The notes: generated by a model not told the origin, from the letters alone. Positions 6,891 to 13,977 are shown, counted from the stretch's first letter. The stretch is 37,623 nucleotides of DNA from a virus (IMGVR_UViG_3300022871_000047:1-37623); one strand, 5' to 3'. Numbers and translations: made by a program.

Positions 6891-7547
6891 TCATATTAAA
6901 TTTAAAGCCTCAGCACTTTTACGACTTATTGTTTTAGTTTTCCCTTCTACGGTTATTTCTACTTCATCAGACTTTTCATCTTCTAATTTTGGATTACAAG
7001 CTAGCAATTCATAATCCTCATTCATTTCTATATGTTCTATTTTTTCTTCTTTCTTTTTATAGTGATAAAAACAACCTCCTATAAGTTTTAATTTGCCAGA
7101 AACCCACGCATTGCCAGAAACCCACGCATTGCCATAAACCCTCGCATTGCCAGAAACCTCCGCATTGCCATAAACCCTCGCATTGTCATAAACCCTCGCA
7201 TCGCCATAAACCTCCGCATTGTCATAAACCCACGCATCGCCATAAACCCACGCATCGCCATAAACCCTCGCATCGCCATAAACCCTCGCATCGCCAGAAA
7301 CCTCCGCATCGCCATAAACCCACGCATCGCCATAAACCCACGCATCGCCATAAACCTCCGCATCGCCATAAACCCTCGCATCGCCAGAAACCCACGCATT
7401 ATTTTCTTGTGATAAGTTTTCTTCTTTTTCTATCCAACCTCCTTTTTCTCCTTTTTTAACATCGTTAAAATCTTTTAAAGCCTCTATCTGATATAAAGTT
7501 ATTCCAAAATATTCCTTTGTTTTTTTTGTAAGTTTAAATTTGTTCAT
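6891..7547 (-). CDS. YdcK-like hexapeptide-repeat (left-handed beta-helix) protein
   Basis: 218 residues. The N-terminus (LTKKTKEYFGITLYQIEAL, GGWIEKEENLSQ) matches the start typical of YdcK-like phage proteins. Seventeen hexapeptides follow, of form [ND]-A-[WRE]-V-[YS]-[GD], expected to wind into a left-handed beta-helix. The C-terminal 70 residues are a separate charged domain. Hexapeptide helices occur in acyltransferases, but no catalytic His is evident, so a structural or binding role is as likely. The DNA is a 306-bp minisatellite, so the repeat number may change easily. Confidence 0.85.
   Translation of the reverse strand: MNKFKLTKKTKEYFGITLYQIEALKDFNDVKKGEKGGWIEKEENLSQENNAWVSGDARVYGDAEVYGDAWVYGDAWVYGDAEVSGDARVYGDARVYGDAWVYGDAWVYDNAEVYGDARVYDNARVYGNAEVSGNARVYGNAWVSGNAWVSGKLKLIGGCFYHYKKKEEKIEHIEMNEDYELLACNPKLEDEKSDEVEITVEGKTKTISRKSAEALNLI
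7094..7399 (-). repeat. 18-bp tandem repeat (minisatellite), ~17 units
   Basis: Each 18-bp unit encodes one hexapeptide. The codons for Ala (GCG), Val (GTT) and Gly (GGC) never vary. Differences fall at three places only: Trp/Arg/Glu, Tyr/Ser and Asn/Asp. The absence of synonymous change suggests recent expansion or gene conversion. Confidence 0.9.
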
Positions 7548-7556
7548 ATTATTTAT

Positions 7557-7658
7557 TTATATATTATTTATTTTTTTCTCTATATCTCCTTTTTGTGCTT
7601 CAACTAATACTACCAAAAATGCAACTTCTTTACGATTAAACTTTATTTCTTTATTCAT
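7557..7658 (-). CDS. short copy 2 of the duplicated small gene
   Basis: 33 residues. The first 24 match the 57-residue gene at 5739-5912, then the frame diverges to DIEKKINNI and stops. It looks like a truncated duplicate whose 3' end was replaced by linker DNA; whether it is expressed is unclear. Confidence 0.45.
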   Translation of the reverse strand: MNKEIKFNRKEVAFLVVLVEAQKGDIEKKINNI

Positions 7659-7680
7659 ATTTCTTTTATATTAATAAATC
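7586..7680 (-). repeat. 95-bp direct repeat, copy 2
   Basis: Exact copy of 5840-5934, about 1.7 kb away, on the same strand. Confidence 0.9.
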
Positions 7681-7682
7681 TA

Positions 7683-7865
7683 TCAATCAATAATAATTTC
7701 TATAAATTTAGTATTCTTTTGTTGCCTCTTTTTAAAATCAATATAAATACTTATAAAAGGTAAAAACATTGAAAAAGATGATAAGCCACCAAATCTTCTA
7801 AAAAGAAAGCCTAAACCGTGCTGTAAATAATCAATTCTTATTTGTATTGTTGCTCCTTCTCCCAT
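7683..7865 (-). CDS. small hydrophobic protein, unknown
   Basis: 60 residues with a central hydrophobic stretch (GLSSFSMFLPFISIYIDF) flanked by charged ends (FKKRQQKN), so possibly membrane-associated. Leader of the TTAAATATATG type. No family recognised. Confidence 0.5.
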   Translation of the reverse strand: MGEGATIQIRIDYLQHGLGFLFRRFGGLSSFSMFLPFISIYIDFKKRQQKNTKFIEIIID

Positions 7866-7893
7866 ATATTTAATTTAATAATAAATCTATTGT

Positions 7894-8001
7894 TTAGAGT
7901 TTATCATTTAATTTAAAATCATAATCAGTTCCAGCTATATAATCATTAATAACTCTTAATGCTTCTATAGCTTTTTCTATTTTAAGTTCTTCATCAGTCA
8001 T
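7894..8001 (-). CDS. short acidic protein, unknown
   Basis: 35 residues (MTDEELKIEKAIEALRVIND then YIAGTDYDFKLNDKL), probably one helix with an acidic N-terminus. Too short to assign. Confidence 0.45.
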   Translation of the reverse strand: MTDEELKIEKAIEALRVINDYIAGTDYDFKLNDKL

Positions 8002-8018
8002 ATTATTTATTTATATAA

Positions 8019-8189
8019 TCATCTAAACCAAACTGTTTCATTATCTAATTTAGACCATAATTTAAATAAGGTTTTTACTTTTTTATTATCCATTTTATCT
8101 TTAGCAAAGTAAATACAATTAAAACCCAGCTTAACTTGAGTATTAATACATTCATATAAAACTACTTTTTCTTTATTTGTTAATTTCAT
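8019..8189 (-). CDS. small basic protein, unknown
   Basis: 56 residues, Lys-rich, with a C-terminal helix (KKVKTLFKLWSKLDN). Lies between the tiny-gene array and the recombination-like genes. No family recognised. Confidence 0.5.
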   Translation of the reverse strand: MKLTNKEKVVLYECINTQVKLGFNCIYFAKDKMDNKKVKTLFKLWSKLDNETVWFR

Positions 8190-8213
8190 TTATATAATCA
8201 TCTAATAAGCTAT

Positions 8214-8597
8214 CTAATCTTTACTATCTAAAAATTTTATTATCTCAGGCATATAAGAAGCCATTTTTTTACCTTGTCTTTCATAATAATTATTAAAATC
8301 TTCTGTTAAACCTCCGAAATTATGAACATACCATATAGCTCCGTGTATTGACTGACTTACCTTTTTCTTTTCTTGTGCCTTTATTAACTTACCCTGTGTA
8401 TTCAAAATACTAACCTCTCCTGTGCTTCTACCTTTATAAATCATATTAATCGTACCATCTTGATTATCTCTTTCGGTAATTTCGTAAATATCAATATCGG
8501 TTTCTATTTTATATCTAAAACCTTGTTCTAATTTTTGAGGTAAATTTATACCTGCAGAAGATAATTTTAATATATTTTCGTTTATTTTACGTTCCAT
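8214..8597 (-). CDS. conserved-looking protein, unknown
   Basis: 127 residues with no recognised domain. Alternating polar and hydrophobic residues (RYKIETDIDIYEITERD, EVSILNTQGKLIKAQ) suggest beta strands. It lies nine bases after the Rad52-like candidate and may act with it in recombination, a guess from position only. Confidence 0.55.
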   Translation of the reverse strand: MERKINENILKLSSAGINLPQKLEQGFRYKIETDIDIYEITERDNQDGTINMIYKGRSTGEVSILNTQGKLIKAQEKKKVSQSIHGAIWYVHNFGGLTEDFNNYYERQGKKMASYMPEIIKFLDSKD

Positions 8598-8606
8598 AAT
8601 TTTATT

Positions 8607-9065
8607 TTATTGCTCATATTGTTGATTAAGTGTTTGGCTTTCTTTTCTAGCTTCATCATAAGCAGGTTGTAATTCTTGTTTTGGTGGATATTTTGTCTTA
8701 AAAGTTTCATTAGCTTTTGGTTTAGCTACTGTTTTAACACTTTCTCCTCCTAATTCATCAGAACTACACATTCCAATATTATTATAGAACCTTAAAGCTC
8801 TAGCAATAGCCCTGGTTTCTGCCATACGATATTTATGAACAGCTACCATACGATTAACACTTTTATCGTTTGCATCTCCGTGTCCTTGAAATATACCTCT
8901 TTCTCCTTTAACTGTTGCTTTAAATCTTGGTTCTTCAGGTGTAGAAGTTTCAAGTTCTTTAGTATAAATTTCTTTTCCTTTATTCTTAAAAAACTCATCT
9001 AAAAGTCCTTCAAATTTAACAAAATTTTTACCTTGTAAGCTAATTATAAATTTCTTATCAATCAT
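8607..9065 (-). CDS. Rad52/single-strand-annealing-like candidate
   Basis: 152 residues. The central stretch GHGDANDKSVNRMVAVHKYR, then MAETRAIARALRFYNNIGMC, resembles a motif I know from phage proteins annotated as Rad52-like or related DNA-repair proteins. The match is from memory and is not a firm domain call. The C-terminal third is low-complexity (KPKANETFKTKYPPKQELQP). Annealing proteins pair single strands during phage recombination. The 140 bp of structured DNA upstream could regulate it. Confidence 0.5.
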   Translation of the reverse strand: MIDKKFIISLQGKNFVKFEGLLDEFFKNKGKEIYTKELETSTPEEPRFKATVKGERGIFQGHGDANDKSVNRMVAVHKYRMAETRAIARALRFYNNIGMCSSDELGGESVKTVAKPKANETFKTKYPPKQELQPAYDEARKESQTLNQQYEQ

Positions 9066-9092
9066 ATTATTATTTTCATTTATTAATATTTA

Positions 9093-9202
9093 TTTACTAA
9101 CGGCGGCGGTAATAGTTGTTTGGGCGGTTTTTGTCGACATTTAAGAGTAATGACTTTCAATCACTCCCCTCGCAAAGCCATTACGCCGCCTTCGTTAATA
9201 AA
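9093..9202 (-). other. GC-rich long hairpin in leader of the Rad52-like gene
   Basis: The gap between two genes contains a 10-bp stem, 9093-9102 with 9193-9202 (one G-U), continued by GGCGGCGGTAAT with ATTACGCCGCC, and an internal hairpin around GAGTGATTGA/TCATTACTC. The GC-rich stem stands out in AT-rich DNA. No T-run follows, so this is unlikely to be a terminator; a 5' UTR element or processed RNA fits better. Confidence 0.55.
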
Positions 9203-9205
9203 CAA

Positions 9206-9367
9206 TTAATTATCAAATGCACCATCATTATATTTAGACCAAGCTAAATTATCGCCTAAAAATTGCGGTCTTCCATCTTCATATTCTCCTGTATAAATTA
9301 AACCACAACTTTCAGCGTCTATTATTTCGTCTTGATGTTTTAAATATTTGTCGTAAATTTTACACAT
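9206..9367 (-). CDS. small acidic protein, unknown
   Basis: 53 residues from an ATG at 9367 to TAA. Acidic overall with a GDNLAWSKYNDGAFDN tail. The stop lies just beside the hairpin at 9093-9202. No family recognised. Confidence 0.5.
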   Translation of the reverse strand: MCKIYDKYLKHQDEIIDAESCGLIYTGEYEDGRPQFLGDNLAWSKYNDGAFDN

Positions 9368-9371
9368 ATTT

Positions 9372-9599
9372 TTATATTATTTCTTTACAATCTAAACAAT
9401 ACTCAACATCATATACTCTGTCATTCTCATCATCACATTTTTGAACAACAGTAGTATGTAAGTGTTTACAATTAAGGCTTTTAAATAAGGCTTTATCTTT
9501 TTTAAATTTCTCTTCTTTCTGTTTAGAAGTAGCCCATTGAAGCTTTTTAATAGGTAGTCCCATTTCTTGCAAGTCTTCTTTTGTTATTTCTTCTTTCAT
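9372..9599 (-). CDS. small zinc-type protein
   Basis: 75 residues with a Lys/Glu-rich helical N-terminus (WATSKQKEEKFKKDK) and a C-terminal Cys/His set: NCKHLHTT, QKCDD, YCLDCKE. These could make a zinc site. Its start lies at the edge of the structured gap 9612-9721. Confidence 0.6.
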   Translation of the reverse strand: MKEEITKEDLQEMGLPIKKLQWATSKQKEEKFKKDKALFKSLNCKHLHTTVVQKCDDENDRVYDVEYCLDCKEII

Positions 9600-9611
9600 A
9601 TTATTCGGAGT

Positions 9612-9721
9612 GGAGCAAGGTTCTTAAAATTAATTTATAACTTTGCTCCGCCTCCTTTATCCCTATATGTTTTTCGCCGCTTAAAGCTATTTCAAGGGAT
9701 AAGCCTGTAAACAGCGAAATA
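9612..9721 (-). other. structured intergenic DNA with interleaved stems
   Basis: On the minus strand this gap holds TATTTC/GAAATA (9716-9721 with 9688-9693) interleaved with TTATCCC/GGGATAA (9696-9702 with 9657-9663). A hairpin GGAGCAAG/CTTTGCTCC (9612-9619 with 9641-9649) follows. A pseudoknot or two alternative folds are possible. No promoter or ORF is evident. Confidence 0.45.
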
Positions 9722-9724
9722 TAT

Positions 9725-9841
9725 TTAAAAGTTATTATAAAACCATTTTGTATATCCTATATTAACGTAAACTATTTGTAAAAGATAACAAACAGCAAAT
9801 CCAATAATGAAGCAGTAAATTCTTTCTTCCCATTTATTCAT
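9725..9841 (-). CDS. single-pass membrane peptide
   Basis: 38 residues with a hydrophobic segment (IYCFIIGFAVCYLLQIVYV) after a short charged N-terminus (MNKWEER). Probably one transmembrane helix. Function unknown. Confidence 0.5.
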   Translation of the reverse strand: MNKWEERIYCFIIGFAVCYLLQIVYVNIGYTKWFYNNF

Positions 9842-9842
9842 A

Positions 9843-10013
9843 TTATTTTTTTTCTCTTTTAAAATAGTAAGTTATTTCACTGTTCCATCCGCCCTTTCTA
9901 AAATTTTCCCAACTACAAAAAACAACACTAACAAGCTCCCAACCTGCATCTCCTAATAATTCAAAATTAACATTATCGTCATCAGTTAAAATTTTGTATT
10001 CCCATTTTTTCAT
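9843..10013 (-). CDS. DUF4177-like small protein
   Basis: 56 residues: MKKWEYKILTDDD ... GDAGWELVSVVF ... YYFKREKK. This is the WEYK / GWELV / YFKR pattern of DUF4177 proteins, whose function is unknown. The start overlaps the HTH stop by four bases (ATGA), so translation is probably coupled. Confidence 0.75.
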   Translation of the reverse strand: MKKWEYKILTDDDNVNFELLGDAGWELVSVVFCSWENFRKGGWNSEITYYFKREKK

Positions 10014-10297
10014 AAGTCTTTTTTTATTTTAGGTTCTTTAGGTTCTATTATGGTTCTTTTATAAGTTCTAGGGTTATTCTTTTTTTCCCAAAGCTCCTTA
10101 ATATCTTCATAACCCGAAAGGTATTGCCATACGTGTAAACCTGTAGCTAATTTAATCTTAGTAGCTACCCCAAAAGTAAGGTGAGGACAATTATCTTCAA
10201 ATATCTTTCTAAGTTCTCCTTTTGAAATTCCTATTTGGCTAGCTAGTTGGTCGTCTGTTAATCCTTTTTTTCTTTTGTAAGCTTTTAACATATTCAT
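10010..10297 (-). CDS. helix-turn-helix DNA-binding protein
   Basis: 95 residues. An Xre-like helix-turn-helix fills the N-terminal half (LTDDQLASQIGISKGELRKI, residues 13-32). The C-terminus is basic (KNNPRTYKRTIIEPKEPKIK). It has its own strong promoter (P4) with a 14-base leader, so it may act as an early regulator. It does not look like a full CI-type repressor, and lysogeny genes are absent here. Confidence 0.7.
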   Translation of the reverse strand: MNMLKAYKRKKGLTDDQLASQIGISKGELRKIFEDNCPHLTFGVATKIKLATGLHVWQYLSGYEDIKELWEKKNNPRTYKRTIIEPKEPKIKKDL

Positions 10298-10317
10298 TAT
10301 TTAATAGTTATATTATA

Positions 10318-10345
10318 AGTATAGCATATACTACAGTTATGTCAA
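10318..10345 (-). promoter_or_regulatory. sigma70-type promoter P4
   Basis: On the minus strand: TTGACA, 16-bp spacer, TATACT, with TG before the -10. It drives the HTH gene; the start codon is about 14 bases downstream of the expected transcription start. Confidence 0.75.
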
Positions 10346-10365
10346 ATTAAGACTAAATTTACTAC

Positions 10366-10767
10366 TTATACACAAGGCTTATAAGGTTTTAAGAGTTCTT
10401 TATTTCTCAATAATGCTGTCCATTTTATAATTTCCATTTGTCTATCTTTCTTCTTATAAGTGTTGGCTCTTATAGTAAGAAGTTTAAATCCTTTTTCACC
10501 AAGTTGCTTAACTTTAAAAGCCCTATAAGCTTCTCGGTCATTACTCCCCCATTCTTGATGACAACCCATACAAAGACTATCGCAATTCTCGGTATCATAC
10601 CTTGTACTTTCCTTACGTCTTCCAAAGTAGTGAGAACATTGCAATCCGTTAATAGGTTCTCCATTCGTATTCTCATCTCCAAGTCTTCTACAGCGGACAC
10701 ATTCTTTATCTCTAATTCGTATATAACGGCTAAAGAGAGTATCTGCTTTATCTATTTTTATATTCAT
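10366..10767 (-). CDS. NinG/HNH-like recombination nuclease
   Basis: 133 residues: ADTLFSRYIRIRDKECVRC ... GLQCSHYFGRR ... STRYDTENCDSLCMGCHQEW. This is the CxxC...CSHYxGR...RYDxxNC...CxxCH pattern of phage NinG proteins, HNH-type nucleases of lambdoid recombination. The start overlaps the stop of the upstream methyltransferase (ATGA). Confidence 0.75.
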   Translation of the reverse strand: MNIKIDKADTLFSRYIRIRDKECVRCRRLGDENTNGEPINGLQCSHYFGRRKESTRYDTENCDSLCMGCHQEWGSNDREAYRAFKVKQLGEKGFKLLTIRANTYKKKDRQMEIIKWTALLRNKELLKPYKPCV

Positions 10768-11423
10768 AATAAAGTTTTTTGTCTAGTTTGGTCTATTATT
10801 CTTTGCATAGCTTGATTATAATATTCTTCGTCTATTTCTATTCCAGTAAGTTCAAAGTCCATATAATGACAAGCTATTGCTATGCTTCCACTTCCTAAAT
10901 GAGTGTCTAATATTTTATCTCCCTCTTTAGCATAATTTTTAAGAAGCCATTTATATAATGCTACTGGTTTTTGAGTTGGATGTATTCTAGTATTTTTAAC
11001 TCTCATTGATGGATAACTAAAACAATTTGATTTAATTTGTAAAGATTGAAAAGCAAATTCACCACTACTAAAATTATTCTCTCCCATTTGTTTATCCCAA
11101 TAAATCCAGCCATAGCCATTTACTAAATAAGAACAAAAATAGTTAGCTCCCCAAATAATCTGATTTTTACTTACCCTTTGTAATTCTTTAAAATATTCTT
11201 CCGTTGGTGGTTTATTATCCCAATTTTTTACAGTATATTGATTTTCATTTTTTCTTTTATATGTATTAGGTCTATTAGGTTTTGTTCTTACTTTTTGATT
11301 ATCCATACCAATTCCAAATGGAGGGTCTACAATCGCTAAATCATAATAGTTATCTTCTGTATCTTTCATTAAATCCATACAATCTCCTAAATGGAATGTT
11401 CCTTTATTTATTAAGTCTTTCAT
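10764..11423 (-). CDS. DNA methyltransferase A (N4/N6, DPPF)
   Basis: 219 residues. Catalytic DPPF is at 33-36 and the AdoMet-binding region (ILDTHLGSGS, 171-180) comes after it, the order of beta-class amino-methyltransferases. HPTQKP (148-153) is typical of the class. It transfers methyl groups to adenine N6 or cytosine N4, probably shielding phage DNA from host restriction. Next to a second methyltransferase; the two share the C-terminal RQK-x-LL. Confidence 0.85.
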   Translation of the reverse strand: MKDLINKGTFHLGDCMDLMKDTEDNYYDLAIVDPPFGIGMDNQKVRTKPNRPNTYKRKNENQYTVKNWDNKPPTEEYFKELQRVSKNQIIWGANYFCSYLVNGYGWIYWDKQMGENNFSSGEFAFQSLQIKSNCFSYPSMRVKNTRIHPTQKPVALYKWLLKNYAKEGDKILDTHLGSGSIAIACHYMDFELTGIEIDEEYYNQAMQRIIDQTRQKTLL

Positions 11424-11428
11424 ATAAG

Positions 11429-12085
11429 TTATAATAAAGGTTTTTGACGCAAACGTTCACGAGCGATAGAGCAATATTCTTTAGATATTTCTATTCCTAT
11501 AAAGTTTCTACCTAAATCTTGAGCTGCTTTTGTTGTAGTTCCGCTTCCATTAAAAGGGTCTAATATTATATCTGTTTCCTTTACGCTACCTCTTAAAAGA
11601 ATTTTACGCCATAAATCCATTGGTTTTGAACAACTATGGTCTATCCATTTTTCAGTTCTTTCATTAGACATTATAATATCTGGTCTTGAACCCATTTTAT
11701 TTTCTAAATATGGGTCTTTTCCGTAAGCTAGTATCGGTTGCCAACAACTAAATCCCCAAGGGTTCATTCCAGCACCAGCAGTAGAAACCCAAGCTAATAT
11801 CCACTTTGACTTAGGATATAATTGCAAATTCATTATTCCTGTTGTTATTAATGCTCTTTTACTAATTCTTAATATTTCAGGAATAGCCTTACTGACAAGT
11901 TTTTTTAAATTTTCAACACTATCCTCATAATTATCATATTCATAATTTACGCCATAAGGAAAATCTGTTAAAACTAAATCAATACTTTTGTCTTTAATAT
12001 AACGCATAGCTTCTAAGCAGTCTGCATTATATATTGTGTTTTCCTTTACACCCTCTTTTTTAATATTATCTATTGTTTTTATCAT
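11429..12085 (-). CDS. DNA methyltransferase B (N4/N6, DFPY)
   Basis: 218 residues. The catalytic motif is DFPY (41-44) and the AdoMet motif DPFNGSGTT (176-184) follows, so it is beta-class. HSCSKP (150-155) corresponds to the HxxQKP region. The N-terminus before NADCLEAM looks new: the relic at 12649-12729 has a different start leading into a similar ADCLDIM. The HNH cassette upstream overlaps its start by 20 bases. Target sequence unknown. Confidence 0.85.
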   Translation of the reverse strand: MIKTIDNIKKEGVKENTIYNADCLEAMRYIKDKSIDLVLTDFPYGVNYEYDNYEDSVENLKKLVSKAIPEILRISKRALITTGIMNLQLYPKSKWILAWVSTAGAGMNPWGFSCWQPILAYGKDPYLENKMGSRPDIIMSNERTEKWIDHSCSKPMDLWRKILLRGSVKETDIILDPFNGSGTTTKAAQDLGRNFIGIEISKEYCSIARERLRQKPLL

Positions 12086-12605
12086 AAATAACTTTACCTA
12101 TTTTTAACATCTCATTTTTATTAAAATAATTTCCTTTTATTGAATTACACCGATAACAAGCTAAGACTATATTGCTGATTATATATCCGATATTATTATC
12201 AACTCTATCAATTGTTAATCTGTTTGCCTTGTTATTTATATTATCATTTTCGTTTTTAATATCTTCAAAAGTTCTTTTACAATAAAAACATATTTTATCT
12301 TTATCAACATACCATTTAGAAAAATCTTCATTTGTTATATTAAATTCAATATTTCTTTTTTTAGCACTTGTTCTGATAACTTCTAATATTCCTGCTGGAT
12401 TGTTATATCTCCATTCTCTACGATATTTTCTGTATTTTTCCTTATTAGTTTCAAAATATAATTTTCTACTTTTTTTACACTTTTCTTTGTTATTTTCATA
12501 ATACTTTTTAGCAGATTGTCTTTTAGCTTCTTTGTACTTTGGGTCATTTTTTCTTTTATGATAATATTCTAATTGCCATTTATTACGTTGTTCTTTTGTC
12601 CACAT
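12066..12605 (-). CDS. HNH homing-type endonuclease cassette (MTase locus)
   Basis: 179 residues. A long Lys/Arg/Asn/Tyr-rich N-terminal region (KYKEAKRQSAKKYYENNK) precedes an HNH core: ICFYCKRTF ... LTIDRVDNNIGY ... LACYRCNSIKGN. It has its own promoter (12632-12660) and leader, and an upstream methyltransferase relic lies in front of it. This looks like a mobile gene that landed in a methyltransferase, leaving a short front piece and a new start for the rest. Confidence 0.85.
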   Translation of the reverse strand: MWTKEQRNKWQLEYYHKRKNDPKYKEAKRQSAKKYYENNKEKCKKSRKLYFETNKEKYRKYRREWRYNNPAGILEVIRTSAKKRNIEFNITNEDFSKWYVDKDKICFYCKRTFEDIKNENDNINNKANRLTIDRVDNNIGYIISNIVLACYRCNSIKGNYFNKNEMLKIGKVIYDKNNR

Positions 12606-12631
12606 AAATCAAGATTAATAATTATATCTTA

Positions 12632-12660
12632 ATTATATATCATAATAACTAAACTGTCAA
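12632..12660 (-). promoter_or_regulatory. HNH cassette promoter (MTase locus)
   Basis: On the minus strand: TTGACA, 17-bp spacer, TATAAT. Expected start ~12625, leader about 20 bases to the HNH ATG. The leader TAAGATATAATTATTAAT matches the leaders of the two other HNH cassettes. The -35 is also codons of the methyltransferase relic. Confidence 0.8.
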
Positions 12661-12729
12661 GCTATCTGGTATATCTTTCATTATATCCAAACAATCTGCA
12701 CAATGGACTTTATTTATTAAGTCTTTCAT
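12649..12729 (-). pseudogene. methyltransferase relic, N-terminal 26 codons
   Basis: Starts ATGA-coupled to the upstream HTH gene and reads MKDLINKVHCADCLDIMKDI then PDSLTV-stop. MKDLINK equals the start of methyltransferase A, and ADCLDIM matches ADCLEAM of methyltransferase B. The frame ends inside the HNH promoter. It is the front of a methyltransferase cut off by the HNH insertion. Confidence 0.75.
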
Positions 12730-13010
12730 AACATTTTAACTTTACCGCTATTTTTAAGTTTAAGGGCATCAGCCCTCTGTTTTGTAATATATAGAGGTTC
12801 TACGCTCTTATCGCCAATTTTGTCGCTTAAATCGCTTTTTTTACTATACACAAAGTCTTTCCCTACCCATCTTCCGTCTATATTCCAACCCTCTCTTTTA
12901 AGGTCGCAAATAATAGCACCTAATCTAGACATATAATTTTTTAAAGCCCAGTTTCTTGATACATAACCAAACTCATTAAATTGTGCTATTACTTTTTCCT
13001 TTTGAGTCAT
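12726..13010 (-). CDS. winged/HTH DNA-binding protein
   Basis: 94 residues. The N-terminal half (SRNWALKNYMSRLGAIICDL then KREGWNID) reads like the short HTH used by phage DNA-binding proteins, with a basic C-terminus (LKLKNSGKVKML). Start overlaps the stop of the next gene upstream by four bases. No specific target known. Confidence 0.6.
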   Translation of the reverse strand: MTQKEKVIAQFNEFGYVSRNWALKNYMSRLGAIICDLKREGWNIDGRWVGKDFVYSKKSDLSDKIGDKSVEPLYITKQRADALKLKNSGKVKML

Positions 13011-13165
13011 ATAAGTTTTTTTACTATTTTTTCTGCTTCTTTATAAAGTTCGTGGACTGTAAAGTCGTTAGCTATTTCTTCTTTAGTTAAACACTCTTTT
13101 TCTCTCTCTATTTCTCTAAGGATTAAGCCTAGACGGTATTTATAAAGGTTTATGTGTTTATTCAT
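13007..13165 (-). CDS. duplicated module protein, short copy
   Basis: 52 residues, Leu/Glu/Lys-rich helical (RLGLILREIEREKECLTKEE). Its first ~50 residues are nearly identical to the N-terminus of the gene at 13417-13815, and the DNA is almost identical over about 150 bp. This copy ends just past the module. Function unknown. Confidence 0.65.
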   Translation of the reverse strand: MNKHINLYKYRLGLILREIEREKECLTKEEIANDFTVHELYKEAEKIVKKLI

Positions 13166-13177
13166 AGTCCTTTATAT

Positions 13178-13417
13178 TTATTTATTATCAATCTCTTTTA
13201 TAAGAACCAACCAACTTTTGTTTTCATTATCTCCTACTACACAAAAATAATCATCAAATCCTTTAGGACAAGTCTTTGGAACATCTTGATGACACAAATA
13301 ATCTCCCCTTACGATTCCTTTATCATCTAATTTTTCAAGGGATTGCATCATCTCCTTTTTTATTTTTTTAATTTCTTTCATATATTTCGTTAGTTGTTTC
13401 GCTGACCGGCGAAACAT
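13178..13417 (-). CDS. small protein, unknown (start uncertain)
   Basis: Up to 79 residues; Cys-rich part LCHQDVPKTCPKGFDDYFCV then GDNENKSWLVLI. Two starts are possible: 13417, overlapping the upstream stop (TAATG), or 13381 (67 residues). Between them lies a perfect hairpin GTTTCGC-6-GCGAAAC at 13395-13414. If 13381 is used, the hairpin is a leader element. Confidence 0.55.
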   Translation of the reverse strand: MFRRSAKQLTKYMKEIKKIKKEMMQSLEKLDDKGIVRGDYLCHQDVPKTCPKGFDDYFCVVGDNENKSWLVLIKEIDNK

Positions 13418-13815
13418 TAAGAATATTTATTTTTTGTATTTAAAATTGCTTCATTATGTGTTTTAAAAATATCTTCCTCTAACATTTTTCCACCTTTTTC
13501 TATATAATAGCAAATATCAGTCGACTCCCTTTTATTTGTATATATACTAATACCATTTATCTTACTTTTTATGACTATATTAAAACTGCCATTATCTTCA
13601 AACCTACACTCTGTATAATAAATAATATCTCCAATATTATAAGCTGTTTTATATCTCATATCTTTTTTTACTATTTTTTCTGCTTCTTTATAAAGTTCGT
13701 GGACTGTAAAGTTGTTAGCTATTTCTTCTTTAGTTAAACACTCTTTTTCTCTCTCTATTTCTCTAAGGATTAAGCCTAGACGGTATTTATAAAGGTTTAC
13801 GTGTTTCGAGTTCAT
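13417..13815 (-). CDS. duplicated module protein, long copy
   Basis: 132 residues. Residues 1-50 copy the short gene at 13007-13165; the rest (YNIGDIIYYTECRFEDNG, then SFNIVIKSKINGISIYTNKR) resembles a small beta-rich domain. The two copies flank one gene, so this is a displaced duplication with module fusion. Function unknown. Confidence 0.6.
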   Translation of the reverse strand: MNSKHVNLYKYRLGLILREIEREKECLTKEEIANNFTVHELYKEAEKIVKKDMRYKTAYNIGDIIYYTECRFEDNGSFNIVIKSKINGISIYTNKRESTDICYYIEKGGKMLEEDIFKTHNEAILNTKNKYS

Positions 13816-13827
13816 AAGTCTTTATAT

Positions 13828-13977
13828 TTATTTATTAAGCCAAACATATAGAGTGTCTTTAAATACACATCTTCCTGTTTCTTTTCCTAACACTTTTATA
13901 AGTTCCTCTGAATTATCGCCTATATACTCATAACCAACATAACCATTTTTTAAATGTTTAAATATTATTGCTTTCAT
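13828..13977 (-). CDS. small protein, unknown
   Basis: 49 residues; strand-rich (GYVGYEYIGDNSEELIKVLG, then CVFKDTLYVWL). No family recognised. Lies between the initiator-related genes and the duplicated module gene. Confidence 0.5.
   Translation of the reverse strand: MKAIIFKHLKNGYVGYEYIGDNSEELIKVLGKETGRCVFKDTLYVWLNK

Noticed and set aside
7088-7399. A second open frame (MRGFMAMRGF repeats) in the minisatellite, and a possible CRISPR array
   Set aside because: The frame is a by-product of the 18-bp repeat; the YdcK-like frame has a matching N- and C-terminus. Repeats are contiguous without spacers, so it is not CRISPR.
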